A DNA stretch of 64,000 nt from Diabrotica undecimpunctata. Taxonomy: Eukaryota; Arthropoda; Insecta; Coleoptera; Chrysomelidae. Position numbers and translations under genes: made by a program. The stretch is from positions 115,984,458 through 116,048,457 of the forward strand of contig NC_092806.1 of the NCBI RefSeq assembly GCF_040954645.1, written 5' to 3'. Within the stretch, counting starts at the first letter, position 1, and every line of letters starts with the position of its first letter. Below the pieces are notes generated by a model, which worked only from the letters and a program-made list of their open reading frames with translations, had not been told where the DNA came from and ran no database searches. Shown here in pieces: positions 32,061 through 43,075 of this stretch.

Positions 32061-33329
32061 GTCTGTTGGCTAGTTCTTAATGAAGTGTCTTTCCTAGAGG
32101 TCATGCCGTTTCTTATAAGTAGTTCCGATAAATACCTAGGAACTCGCGGTAAGATTTTGGATGATTTCTTCGATGTTAAATAGGTATAGGTAGGAAGAGG
32201 TTTTGAACTCCGTATCGTTCAGGAGATTTTGAGTTATGAAGTTCTACTTGAGACTGCTTTCGTACTGAAAGGTTCGTAGACAGTTAGCACTGTAGGGTTG
32301 ATAGTAGATCGTCGTGTTTTGACCCATCCAGCATTAGTGTTAAGAGCTGTTGACATTGAAAGTTTTCCCAAAACTCATTAATTTATTCTTAGCTTGTGTA
32401 AATTTATTGGCACTTTCTATACAGTGTAAAGGAATTTCCTATAAAACGCATTTTCTGAGTGCTCAAGAGTTGTTACTAACTTCATATATCTGAATCGGAA
32501 GAGTAGGCCTGAATAAACGGGGAGTTTTTGTTTTAATGTATCCAGTCATTATTGAGCTGTCTTGTTTTCTATTGTGATTACTTTTTTACTTCTATCTCCT
32601 CGAATATATTCCGTAATTTGTTCAAAACTCCATTACGCAATAATTTAATCTTCCTTAGCAATCGTATTTTCCAGAAAGCCGTAGTACAAGTGTTTATTTT
32701 TGTTAACAGTGATTTATTAAGTGGATTTGATCCATTGAACTCTTGTATAGCATGCTCTATTCCGTTTAATAGAGCATCGTGAAACTCTTTGTTGTCATGC
32801 GCCTTATTATCCGATTGAGCTTTTGAATGAAAAGCTCAGAAGTTCTGCTTACGTTTTTCATTACGGACTTGATCTACAAATTCTTCTTCGCTCTTTAGAG
32901 AAAGCAAAACAAATTAAAAAAAAATTAAACGTTTAAATCACGACATCGCTGATCTACAACTACCTCTGTTGGTTATTAATATTTTATTAGACTTCGCTTC
33001 TAAGGATATCGCGTCTAGCCTCTGTAGTAAGATTATTTCTTAAAATTAGGCAATATTGATTTGATGCTCTCTTCTCTGTTAGATACTTGAACCTATGGGT
33101 ACTTCCCGCAACATTCGACATGCAGTTCGGCATGCAGAAGTTGTCGATAGCCGATCGTTTCTTGACCGAGGATTGTTATCTTGTAATAGAAGCAATTGTC
33201 TATGTGGTCTGGCTTAGACGAGCGCTGCTGGTTGATATTCAAATACAGCACGGCTAGTGAGTAGAGCTCTTGTTATTGTTGAGTTCAGCGATCTTAAAAG
33301 TACGTTATTTTTCACCCTTTTCACCATCT
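32061..33329 (-). other. Unassigned; weak LINE-like coding signal on the minus strand
   Basis: The minus strand between about 32900 and 32560 reads a mostly open charged stretch (E-E-E-F-V-D-Q-V-R-N-E-K-R-K, then F-W-K-I-R-L-L-R-K-I-K) with a few stops. Another open-looking piece lies at about 33290-33110. These could be the region between endonuclease and reverse transcriptase of an old LINE, but no diagnostic motif is present. Confidence 0.3.
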
Positions 33330-34180
33330 TCTTCTTTGGAGGGCCTATCCATTTCGGATGTTGGCGACCATCATGGCAATCTGTTTTTTGCAAACTGCGG
33401 CTCTGAAAACATTTATGGTTGTTGTGTTGAACAACGTACGTAGATTTTTCAGCCAGAAAATTCTTCGCCTTCCTGGTCCTTGTTTTCCTTCTACTTTTCC
33501 TTGAAGAATTAATTGCAGCAACCCATATCTTTCGCTATTCCTCATGATGTGACCGAGGTATTCAATGTTGACTGCTTTTATAGTGGTTAACAACTCTTTT
33601 CCTTTTTGCATTCTTAATAAAACGTCCCGATTAGTAACGTGGTCGGTATAGGATATCTTCAGGATTCTACGATAAAGCCACATTTCGAAAGACTCAATTT
33701 TCTTACAGGTAGCGTTTGTCCACGACTTAACTCCGTATAACAGTATAGTAAAGATATAACATCGTATTAACCTGATTTTTATGGGCACTGATAAATCGTG
33801 GCATTTGAATAGCTTAGCCATTTTTTGAAATGCAGATCTTGCTTTCTCTATCCTAGATTTTATTTCTAGGGAATGGTCCCAACTTTCATTGACGTTCGTA
33901 CCAAGGTAGGTCTGTGTTTTTACTCTATCTATTGGTTGACCATTAACACTGATTCTTTCATTCATTTTGTTTTCTTAATGTTTAGTGAAAGACCATATCT
34001 CTGACTCACTTCTGTGATTCTATTCATTAACTCCTGGAGGGCTTCATAACTGTCAGCGAATACCACCGTGTCATCCGCGTATCTGATGTTATTGATACAT
34101 TCTCCGTTAATTCGAATTCCAGCTTCAACATCTTCTACAGCTTCTTGGATTTGCATTCTTGGGAGTTTCACCATGGGTTT
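33330..34180 (-). pseudogene. RTE-like LINE 3' half
   Basis: Two minus-strand frames separated by one stop/shift at 33965. The first (33962-34174) has I-N-N-I-R-Y-A-D-D-T-V-V-F-A-D, the Y-A-D-D active site, and L-N-I-K-K-T-K. The second (33345-33965, 206 codons) has T-Y-L-G-T-N-V-N-E, L-L-Y-G-V-K-S-W, M-W-L-Y-R-R-I-L-K-I-S-Y, Y-L-G-H-I-M-R and the tail G-R-R-R-I-F-W-L-K-N-L-R followed by A-M-M-V-A-N-I-R-N-G. Upstream blocks of the reverse transcriptase and the endonuclease are missing. Same broad subfamily as 5757, 26962 and 42200. Confidence 0.85.
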
Positions 34181-35639
34181 GCATTGTATACTTACTACTA
34201 GGTGTCATGTGTTTGTTCCACGGCAGGTGTCGCTACTACTTTTTGAGTATCGGTGCTATAAATATTCAGAGAGCATCCCAGAAAAACTGAAAAAACTCAC
34301 CGTTTATTACTATTATTATTATAAAACTACTTAAGAAAAGGCGTAGTCAGGCCACCTTTATAAAGCACATTAAGTAAGACAGTGATACAGAATTTTGTTT
34401 TATGGGTTATAAATAAGTTTACAGCTTGAGTTGATTGTTTGCATGAAATAACGAATTATATCTCACAAAAGAAATATCTCCTTAAAATTATTTTGATATC
34501 TATGATGCGACTTTTCTTATTGTTTACATAAATATTTTGAAATAAATTATGTGTTCATATTATTGGCAAGAAAAACAAAAAATGATTATAAATCAAATGA
34601 TATGCCACCAAAGAACGTGCTTGTTTTTAAACATAAGCTGAGAATATTAACACCAAGTATATTACGTAAGTGCAATTATTTACACTATTTATCGATGAGT
34701 TCCTGATCTTTTAAATATTCACATGTTTATGTGATATTCTACGTGAGTACAAATTCGCTAGCTCAGTTTTTCAATAAATGTTTAATTTTTTATTACTTTA
34801 AAGGCAATAAGAATAGGCAATTTTACTTTGGTACGCCAATTTTTTTCATTTTATTGAATGAATAAATATCTGATAAATATTTCGAATAAAGCTGGACCAT
34901 ATAACATGAAATTCTAAGACACCCGTGAATATTTCATTTTTTCTGAAGATGTGATCTCGGATAATGTGGTGTCCCAGTAAAACTGGTAATAAATTATATA
35001 AACTGGTGTAAAACCAGTTCAGGCTTGTCAAACCTAGGAATTACCTTAATCTGACTTGATGTAGAGCAAAATTACCGGAAATTATCTTAATAAGAGAAGT
35101 AAAATATACTTAAAAAATACCTTTAAAAATCACATAGTCGAGTCTTGGTGTTCATCTATCTCTTTCTCTCCGAATACCTTCTATCTTCACTCTGCAAGCA
35201 GAGCAACGAAAGTGTAAGAACTCAGATGTGAGAAGGCTCAGAACAGCGGGACGACATAGAAATATGAAACTACAAATAAATATTCCTAGCTTTATCTTAT
35301 TTATGTAGGCAACATAAAAATAACAATATAAAAATAAATAAATATTTGTAATTCGACCTTATGTAGTTTTATCCTTTTATGTCGCCAAAACAAGAAGTTA
35401 ATATGGTTAAATTGAGTTGGTTGATTAAAAGATGTAGAAGATGAATCAGTATCATCAATTTTTGAGTCCACTGCTGAATATAGGCCTATCGTAAATAATT
35501 ACATTGCTTCCGGTCTTGAGCACCTTGAATCAAATTGTGTTGGACGCGCTTGATGTTTGATTGTCTATTCCGAATTTAATCTCGGGGCCCAGATACCCGT
35601 ATTTATACACTTGCTCAATTTGTTAAAAACGTTTTTGGC
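34181..35639. other. No gene recognised
   Basis: AT-rich sequence. No exon with flanking splice signals plus recognisable domain, no clear inverted repeat. ORFs of 60-90 codons on both strands have no domain. Confidence 0.4.
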
Positions 35640-36090
35640 CAGTACAAGGTTGATCATGTATTGTGTTTAAGAAAAGTTAATTTTAAGGCTAACTCGTGCA
35701 AAAGAACTCGTGCAAAAGAACAAGACTAAAAGTCTTGAAGAAGTTGGCATGCATGATCTACTCGGTCTGCAATAAGGACTATGTCGTCTGCAAACCTCAA
35801 GTTGTTCAGAAATGCCCCATTTATGTTGATTCCAATATTTTCCCAATTATTGTTTCTCATAGCACTCTGCAACAAAGTGGTGAATAGTTTAGGAGAGATG
35901 GTGTCTCCTTGCCTAATAACGTTTTTCAAGGGAAATGTGTTTATGTTGCCACAAATTATTCTAAAAGCTGCTGCTTCACTATCAAGGGCTTTATTACTTG
36001 TAGATGGTCATTCATTCTAAAGCCGCTCCTAAATCCGAATTGCTCTAGTGGTTAGTGAAATAATAGCTTGAATCTAGCTTAAATCTACAT
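35640..36090 (-). pseudogene. RTE-like reverse transcriptase core fragment
   Basis: Minus strand: Q-F-G-F-R-x-G-F-R-M-N-D-H-L-type start near 36050, P-L-K-N-V-I-R-Q-G-D-T-I-S-P-K-L-F near 35900 and L-R-F-A-D-D-I-V-L-I-A-D near 35790. A deletion removes the first catalytic Asp region. The subfamily matches the copy at 29096-30272. It lies directly downstream of the C-terminal fragment at 36105-36660, out of natural order, so the two are separate insertions or rearranged. Confidence 0.75.
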
Positions 36091-36104
36091 GATGAATCAT
36101 CATC

Positions 36105-36660
36105 ATTGTCAACAGATATTTCATCCATCGTCAGATGTAATGGAAGGAATACATATCCCACACCCTTAGGTATCTCCATTCATTTCTGTTTGTTGTTTTT
36201 TACATCCATTCGTAACCAGCCATTCGCTTGATGTCATCAGTCCATTTGGTTTGACGTCGGCCTCTACTTCTCTTGTTTGGTCTTAGTCACCATTCAATAA
36301 TTCGCTTCCATTCTTTCTAGTTCCATTTTAACATAGCAATGTTTTGGATTACATCTATAACTTTTGTTCGTCTTCTTATTTCTTTATTGGACTTCGGTGA
36401 GCTTAATGTTGAACATTCTCCTTTCCATAGCTGTCTGAGTTACTTGGAGTTTGTGGACTATGTTGTTGTTAAAAGCTTATGTTTCAGTTTCATATGTCAG
36501 TACCGGCAGCACATACTGATCGAAATTTTTGTCTCTAAAGTATTTGGTAAGTTTGATTTAAATACTGTTTGTAATCTTCCGAATGCTGCCCATTCTAAGA
36601 AAATTATCTACTTAAGTCAGCCTTTAAGTTAAGCTTTGTTAATTCGATTTTTTGCCCTAA
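36105..36660 (-). pseudogene. RTE-like LINE C-terminal fragment
   Basis: Minus strand, with frame changes: a segment reading N-F-L-R-M-G-S-I near 36590, Y-V-L-P-V-L-T-Y-E-T-E-T near 36490, T-A-M-E-R-R-M near 36420, V-I-D-V-I-Q-N-I-A-M-L-K-W-N near 36340 and R-S-R-G-R-R-Q-T-K-W-T-D-D-I-K-R near 36240, ending in a TGATGATGATTCATCA-like tail near 36095. Same subfamily as the copies at 25436 and 29096, more decayed. Confidence 0.75.
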
Positions 36661-37059
36661 GTATTGTAATAAAGGAGGGTTGAATCTAAGGGAGGCTGTC
36701 ACCACTGAAATATCCCCTGTGTTTAAAGGAGATTTAGCTGTCCGAGCGAATTTGAGGCATACTGGTCCACTAGTTCGAATAGGTCATGATTTCGCCCTCG
36801 CGGATTTACAAGAGGGTAGGAATAGAAAAAAACAGGATAGGGGCTGAAGGGTACTCCGATGCAGGCCCTGTAAAGAGTCAGAGGTTATTGGCTTGCGTTA
36901 GAAGCCGCGTTAGAAGCCGGGAAGATGTACAAACCAAAAATGTGTTCTCTTCTTGTCTCTATCTAACGGTAAAAAAAAACAAGCCACTTCCAACTTATTA
37001 TGTATTTAACAAAACGTAAATTTACAACTACTACACAATTAATTACTATTTAACTGGGA
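36661..37059. other. No gene recognised
   Basis: Slightly GC-richer than its surroundings, with an imperfect duplicated GCGTTAGAAGCCG near 36896-36920. No domain seen. Confidence 0.4.
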
Positions 37060-37077
37060 ATAAGCCACAATTAAAGG

Positions 37078-37102
37078 TTAAAATACGTTTATTGACGTTT
37101 CA
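37078..37102 (-). repeat. Possible 3' half of a hammerhead-like repeat
   Basis: On the minus strand the sequence contains GAAACGUC followed by AAUAAACG. GAAA-CGU-C is the usual 3' half of a hammerhead with a short palindromic stem III. No CUGANGA core was found upstream, so this is at best a remnant. Confidence 0.25.
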
Positions 37103-37109
37103 ATTGTTC

Positions 37110-37680
37110 CCCAAATGGTTAGTATATATTGTTCGTTCCCTTGGCGTACTTAGGCCCTAGCTAACGAATACGCCTCGTAGTCCAAACTGGAATTCAGGAA
37201 CAGTCTGGATGAACGCTGGAATTCACTGTACGTTATGGCGGTACTGAGCGAGACGAAAAATTCGTATTTTCGATTCTCTACCTTCCGTCGGACACGATAT
37301 CACGATAATTGAGCTGAACGCTTGCCGAGAGACACTCTGCCCCGCGCTGACTGCCGAAGTACCACTGGCACCGAACGCGCCAGCACTACCCTCTGGCTCG
37401 GTTGCCAGAACGCTACTGCCTGGCTCGGTCGCCAGAACCTTACTCCCTGGCTCGGTCGCCAGCACTTTACTGCCCGCTTGACCAACTTCTTTTTGTTTTT
37501 ATGTCCTGCCAACTCGTACCCTAGATTATTTCGTCACGTCCGAAGTGGAGCTTTGTTTCTACGTTTTTCGCTGATTATGCCATCTACTCCATGTGTTAAA
37601 CTTCTTACTCAGCTCAATTCTTATCACTGTTTTACAATTCGTATCTTGTATTATTTTCCAACAAGGTCTAATTTTTACGA
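37110..37680. other. GC-rich island with a 27-bp tandem repeat
   Basis: The sequence from about 37140 to 37520 is clearly richer in G+C than the rest of the window. Three tandem 27-bp units starting CTGGCTCGGT occupy 37393-37473; the length keeps frame, and on the minus strand they encode L-A-T-E-P-G-S-x-V repeats within an open frame (37223-37465). Both strands are open here for 70-127 codons. It could be a solo long terminal repeat, a CpG-rich promoter or a coding exon; nothing decides between them. Confidence 0.4.
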
Positions 37681-37684
37681 CAAT

Positions 37685-37708
37685 AAATTACGACAAGTGT
37701 CGTAATTT
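37685..37708. repeat. Perfect 11-bp inverted repeat
   Basis: AAATTACGACA, a 2-base loop, then TGTCGTAATTT. On either strand it would form a stable hairpin followed by T- or A-rich sequence. Confidence 0.7.
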
Positions 37709-37924
37709 TTTAAACATTCAGGCTTGTGTCAAAACTAGGTCAATTGTTTGTTTTTAATTTGAAATGTATACGTTAAACTGTGTCGAATTTATTCTTATTT
37801 AATTTGGAGTATGCAAAGATTATTTAATTAATTTTAATTATTCTTTTCTCGGCTAACTGATTAACGATTGCGTTTGGTGGGGGGGTGGGGTTGTTTCCCT
37901 TGGGTATGTGGCTGATAAATTACA

Positions 37925-37998
<74 letters not shown>
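37925..37998. repeat. TA microsatellite
   Basis: About 74 bp of uninterrupted TA/AT dinucleotides. Confidence 0.9.
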
Positions 37999-38000
<2 letters not shown>

Positions 38001-38089
38001 CTCAATCTTTTCTATATTATTTTTATCCACAGTTGTATCCTCAGTTATATCTAGAGATTCGTTATTTATATCAAGAGAATAGCATTTCC

Positions 38090-38310
38090 TACAGTTCTTC
38101 TCTGTCTTTTGCTATTAACGCAACATCATCGGCAAATTTCGGGTGATACAGGTTTTCGCCGTCTATCGTCACTCCTTTATTTCCCCATTCTAAAGTTTGG
38201 AACATATCTGCTAGAGCTAAAGTAAATTGCTTGGGTGATATAGAATTTCCTTGTCTAACCCCTTTCTGTAGTTTTAGTTTTTCTGTTTTTTCTTCTGTTT
38301 TTACTTGAAA
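38090..38310 (-). pseudogene. RTE-like reverse transcriptase fragment
   Basis: One minus-strand frame reads L-Q-K-G-V-R-Q-G-N-S-I-S-P-K-Q-F, T-L-E-W-G-N-K-G-V-T-I-D-G, and F-A-D-D-V-A-L-I-A, then a stop. It holds the RQG block and the F-A-D-D active site only. Both ends are lost. Confidence 0.8.
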
Positions 38311-39480
38311 CGATGAATGAAAGAGAAGATGAATCCCAACAACAAAATAATTTGAGAGTTAATTAAGCAAAAACATTTAGAAATGTTGTGATAGTTATGA
38401 GTAAATTAGGGACCCATTTTCCGAAGCCCTCTAACCTACGGAAGAACTCTTCACATACTTCTGTGCTTCATGGCAAGTGGCGCAATGAATCAAAAGATAA
38501 TTTAGTAATAAATTATTGTTTAAATATTAAGGTGAGTTGCAAGATGGGTTTTGTGAACTAAAAATAAGATTATTACTATACTACTATACTTATTACTACT
38601 ATATACTAACTATCACCATTTTCAGCATCCTACCTTTGGAACACCGGGCTTTTTATGGTAACTGCTTTGAAGACACAACATGTATTTATTACCTATATTT
38701 TGTATATATTTTGATATATCAAATATTAACTATAAATTTGTATATAGAAGGGTATATTTTGTTCTCGTATTCCTAAGATGCGTCGAATAATATATCGCCT
38801 GTACTATTTGATTTTTTTATGAAGTCCGAGGTCATATTTCTCACTCCCTTTTTTATAAAACCTCATTCGACACCTTATTTGTCGTTTTATCTATTTTAAT
38901 AAAGGAGTTTACAGATAGACGGACGGACACACAGACATGGATAATTAGAGGTTTTCACCATTCTTTTAATGTTGTAAAATGCTTATCACTAATTAATTAT
39001 TTTGTATTTATTTGAATTTATTTAAAAATATAAAAACATTTCCCATTTTTCATTCGATTTAAAATACATTCTATCCTAGACATAACTCCCACTTAAAAAT
39101 AAATTATCAAATTTATTGTTTACTTCATCAATTATATGTGGGATAAAACAATTACATATCTTCCTACATATAAATTTGTTTGTCATATCATAAGCTCGAT
39201 AATATTTAATCCACACTTATCAAAAAAAAATGTTTATCTTTGGTTTAATCCTTACAATAACATCCGTACTCTACACATTAATATGCTTGTTGACGAAACA
39301 TGTTAGAGTTCTTGTCTTAATTTTGTTGTCGTGTTTGTGAACGAACCTAATTTGGATATGTAAAATTGTTCTTGAACATTTTGGTTATTATAACATCGAA
39401 CAGTGGGATAGGATAATGCCCTGGACAACGTTCAGTTTTTATTCGTTACTGTTATTCAAAAACTAATAACTCACCTGCGA
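38311..39480. other. No gene recognised
   Basis: AT-rich, with a short GACGGACGGACACACAGACATGG stretch near 38918-38940 of the kind seen at Tc1/mariner-related ends, but without a partner. No coding domain. Confidence 0.35.
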
Positions 39481-39965
39481 TGTAAGTTAGATTAAATAAC
39501 TCAGCAAGCATGGTTACCGGTTCAAATTCCGGATAAAGAAGGAAGGTTGGGGAAAAGGGTTACCAACCTTACCTTAGAAACAAAAAACTGTAAAAAGAGC
39601 ACAAAGAAAAGAACTAGATTCATCAAACGACGGCGAATATGCGAGAAAAAAGTTTAAGTATTGCGACATGAAACATCTGATCTCTCTACAAATTAGTAGA
39701 GAGTAGTAGCTTTCAGTAGCTCTTTACACGCTACTGAAGCTAAAAAAGCTAAACTTTACAATTTTCTACAGCTACAAAACTAAGAACTATATCTTGGGAA
39801 CCGGTTTTGTGGTAAATAATGCAATGAAATGGTAAATTTTTAACTACAGCCTTCTTAAAGTGATCATTAGAAGAAAATGGCGAAATTAATGTGTGGCTGA
39901 AGAACGACATTAACATTTTTATTGAAGGCATTAACACATTAAAGTTGGTAAAGAAAAGCAATACT
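39481..39965 (+). pseudogene. RTE-like LINE 5' region and start of endonuclease, decayed
   Basis: The stretch GGTTGGGGAAAAGGGTTACC, the following lysine-rich leader and a C-D-M-K-H-L-I-S-L frame (where the family has A-T-W-N-V-R-S-L) resemble the start of RTE-like elements. Further on Y-I-L-G-T-G-F-V-V-N-N-A-M near 39800 matches the G-T-G-F-[IV]-V-N endonuclease segment. Heavily decayed. It is the only piece in the window that looks like the 5' end of this LINE group. Confidence 0.4.
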
Positions 39966-40037
39966 CACCCACTAGTATATGGGAAATGAGTCAGTACTCA
40001 CAATCTTAATTTTTATTTAATAAAGTTGGCAAATTTT

Positions 40038-40084
40038 GGGCTACCGGTTTCAAGGCTTACAATATTTGCACCATCATCAGGCCC
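40038..40084 (-). ncRNA. Hammerhead-ribozyme-like motif
   Basis: On the minus strand: GGGC (stem I), CUGAUGA (core), an extra U, GGU...GCC (weak stem II with a long loop), UU, GAA, ACCGGU (palindromic stem III), A (cleavage-site position), GCCC (closes stem I). The order and core bases match a hammerhead. The bases between core and stem II deviate from the usual consensus, as in the 7.7-kb motif. No flanking element boundaries were identified. Confidence 0.45.
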
Positions 40085-40219
40085 CAGTACGTTATTTTTA
40101 TTTGTATTAAAAACTAAACGATGTCAGATACAGGAAAGCTCTATAAACTAAGGTACTTCTGAGAATCACCTTCCCTCTTAAGGAATACATTTACTCGTAC
40201 AATTTCAAGATAATCTTCA

Positions 40220-40480
40220 CTTCCAAGCTGAATAGCAAGATGTTATTATTATTATAGCAAGATGTATAAGATACACCAGATTCACGAGATAGTTGTCTGA
40301 TAGACTGTCGATTATCCATTTGTAAATGACCCAATACCGCCACTTTAATTGCTTCATTTCGCACTGGACGGTCTACTTCGTACTTTGTGTTGTTAACGTC
40401 ACCTTTAGCTTCAAACTTATCAGTTAAATGTTTAACGTATTGATGACTTTCGTTTTTTCTGGGTGGTTCGTATTAAAGAT
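40220..40480 (-). pseudogene. Tc1/mariner-like (IS630-type) transposase N-terminal fragment
   Basis: The minus strand reads L-T-D-K-F-E-A-K-G-D-V-N, then V-R-N-E-A-I-K-V-A-V-L-G-H-L, Q-S-I-R-Q-L-S-R-E-S-G-V-S-Y-T-S. This is the paired helix-turn-helix DNA-binding layout of IS630-type insect transposases (a R-F-x-x-T-G-S-V / R-Q-x-[AS]-x-x-x-G-[VI]-S pattern). A TTATTATTA run disrupts it at 40245. The DDE catalytic domain is absent. Confidence 0.6.
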
Positions 40481-41225
40481 CCTTGTTATTACTATTACTG
40501 ATATTCAACCAATAAACTAGTTAAATCCAAAATTACCTAAAGTTATTACGTAAATTAAAAAAAAAAGTGTCGTATAGAGAAAAAAATTACCTTTCAAATG
40601 ATGTGCCACTCGACCACACTTGCTATTTAAAAAAAAAGCTGGGGGTTGATGCAGGGCAGTAGGGGGTTGCATTTGGGGGCATGAATTTTGCACAAAAATT
40701 CTTCCTCCTCCCAATACAAATTGACGTATTTTATTAAATTCTTAAGAAACTCTTGGTTTCTGAGTTTCTGGGGGGGAGGAGGTGGTTAAATTTTCGCTGG
40801 AACACACTGTATGTGTCACATTATTAGTGTTTATAACTGTTAAGCTAATTTTGAACGAAAAGTTCTGAGTTCTAACAAGATAGTAGGAAAACAAAGGCCG
40901 GTACTTAAGTAACTACCCATGATAGACCTCTTAGGCCGTAGAAGAGTGGTTGCGCCCACTTATATTGAAACTAACCTACTCAAGTAACTTATTAAACAGT
41001 TACCAATAAGAAGAAAACTATATATCTTATTCGGATTCTATTCTAGTATGTTCACAAGGACAACATCCAAGAATAGTTCTAGTACATCCTGATTATGCAC
41101 AGTAAAGAAATATGTGACAGATTTCTGTTCAGTTGTGTTTAACTTTTTTAGGACGTGCTACCACACTTTTCTATACATGTTCATTGTACTGGTCACTGAG
41201 GTACACTATAATATGCAAATTAGTT
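40481..41225. other. No gene recognised
   Basis: Contains a G-run (GGGGGGG near 40770) and CGCTGGAACACACTGTATGTG near 40796-40816, which may be the end of a DNA transposon, but no matching second end was found. Confidence 0.35.
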
Positions 41226-41229
41226 GTAT

Positions 41230-41765
41230 TTTCGAAACACACGAGTTAAAAAGGCGAATAGGCCTGACATGGACAGCAATTAGCAAACTAAGCCATGTTC
41301 TAAAAAGTGCAATTTCCATGTGTCTCAAGCGAATGGTTTATAATCAATGGGTTTGCCTGTACAAACTTAACAAGCGGAGACTGAGCAAAAATCCGCTAAC
41401 AAAGTTAAGAGTTAACAAGCTATGGAACCTGCAATGCTGGATGTGAGCTTCGAGACCACATAACAAACCAACAAATCAGGCAAAGAGCAGGAGTTCAAGA
41501 TGTTATCGAAATAATCACGATACTGAAGTAGAACTGGCCAGAGCACTTAACTAGAACACAAGATAAATGGTGGACAATACGATTCATGGATAGGAGACCC
41601 AGAAACTATAAAAGAAGCCTAGGACGACCACCTAAGATGGGCCGACGACGTAAAAAGAGTAGCGGGAAACTGGCTACAAGCGGCCCAATGTAGAAAACAC
41701 TGGAAAGGACTAAGGGGGCATATGTCTAGCAGTGGACGCGATTGGCTGATGAAGATGATAATGTA
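41230..41765 (+). pseudogene. RTE-like LINE C-terminal fragment
   Basis: Begins with L-K-R-R-I-G-L-T-W-T-A-I-S-K-L and C-L-K-R-M-V-Y-N-Q (41240-41350). Later, in other frames: L-R-D-H-I-T-N-Q-Q-I-R-Q-R-A-G-V-Q-D-V near 41450-41500, L-K-W-N-W-x-E-H-L-T-R near 41530, and S-L-G-R-P-P near 41620. It ends in a GATGAAGATGATAATG tail near 41762. Same subfamily as 25436 and 29096, more decayed and with an internal deletion of the Y-G-x-E-T block. Confidence 0.75.
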
Positions 41766-41859
41766 ATTAGTGCGTTGATCCAGTTAATCAACCAACTTTT
41801 CGCTCAGAAACGCAAGAGTTCTCAATATTACATAAGGAGGGAAGGCAGTAGAGAGAGAT

Positions 41860-42670
41860 AATATAAAAACAGGGTTTATTGAAATAAATTTTAGACAAAC
41901 TTACAATAGCATAGATATCAGGTACGTTGATGATACCGTCCTAATAGCAAGCAACGCACAAGAACTACAAAATATAATAAATGCGGTAGTTCCTCATAGC
42001 GAAATTTTTCCAAAACTAAAATTCTAGTATTTTCAAAGATACCAACAAACGTACATTTGTATGCCAAGGGACAAATAATAGAATAAGTAACTTCCATAAA
42101 ATATTTGAAAGCAAATATCAAAAGCCAGTTTAACCCAAAAAAAGAAATCCTATCAAGAATCGATCAAGAGAGAAACACACTCGTGAACATGAACACATTT
42201 TTTACAAGATCAGGACTTAGTCTAGAGCTCAGAAATCGAATGATCAGATGTTAGTTTTCTCTGTTTTGCTGTATGGCCGTGAAAATTGGACAATGGACTC
42301 TGAAACAGAAAAAAGAATAGATGCCTTTGAAATGTATATATACAGCCGGATGCTGAGAATTCCATGGATAGAAAAAGTTACCAATGGTGAGGTACTTCGA
42401 CGTATCAGTAAACTAAAAGATTACTCAGCATAAGCAAAGAGAGAAAAATGCAATACTTGCGTCATGTGTTGAGAGGTGAAAGATATGAATTACTTTAAAT
42501 CATATTGGAAGATAAAGTGCAGGGCAAAAGATCAGTAGGAAGACGCCAGAACTCGTAGCTGAAAGACCTGAGGAGATGGTTCGACTGCTCATCCGCAGAG
42601 ATCTTTCGCGCAGCAGTTTAGAAAAGTTACAATTGCCATTTGGATCGCCAACCTTCGAAAGAAAACAATC
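41860..42670 (+). pseudogene. RTE-like LINE 3' half
   Basis: In several plus-strand frames: R-Y-V-D-D-T-V-L-I-A-S near 41920-41950 (active site, Y-V-D-D instead of Y-A-D-D), a T-S-I-K-Y-L-K segment near 42090, L-E-L-R-N-R-M-I-R near 42230, then the 61-codon frame 42248-42433 with V-L-L-Y-G-R-E-N-W and R-M-L-R-I-P-W-I-E, L-R-H-V-L-R-G near 42465 and the R-D-L-S-R tail. Same broad subfamily as 5757 and 33345. Confidence 0.78.
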
Positions 42671-43075
42671 TATTTTATTAAACCTATTAAACAATTTTCT
42701 GGTTATCTTCAGGTCTCCAGACAGGTTAAGTTAAAATGCTAAAACAATTACAAATCGTAACTAAAAGAGTTCTATCAGGTATGTTTCAAATAGTGCCAAT
42801 ATTACTTATGTATGGTTTAAGGGAATATATAAATGGTACTTACATGCTGGTGCAAGGATTATTCATAAAAATAATATATTTACATATAAGGAATGAGCAT
42901 AGTAAAGTTACATATATTCACTACAATTATATAAGGTATATAAGCCTAGTCAAACAATGATTGTTCTGAAAACATTTATTTATACTACCCCAGTTTTACA
43001 ATATTTGGAAGACGAACAATATAATTAGAAATAAAAATAAAATAAAAACTTTACTGAATAAATAATAAGATACAT
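42671..43075. other. No gene recognised; 3' flank of the 43.1-kb ORF
   Basis: AT-rich spacer. No AATAAA was found on the minus strand close to the end of the 43076-43681 ORF. Confidence 0.4.

Noticed and set aside
36105..36660. One continuous LINE with the fragment at 35640-36090
   Set aside because: The C-terminal part precedes the reverse-transcriptase core on the minus strand, the wrong order for a single copy.
39505..39540. tRNA-derived SINE head
   Set aside because: GGTTCAAATTCC resembles a B box, but no A box at the right distance or tRNA fold was found; the context fits an RTE-like 5' region better.
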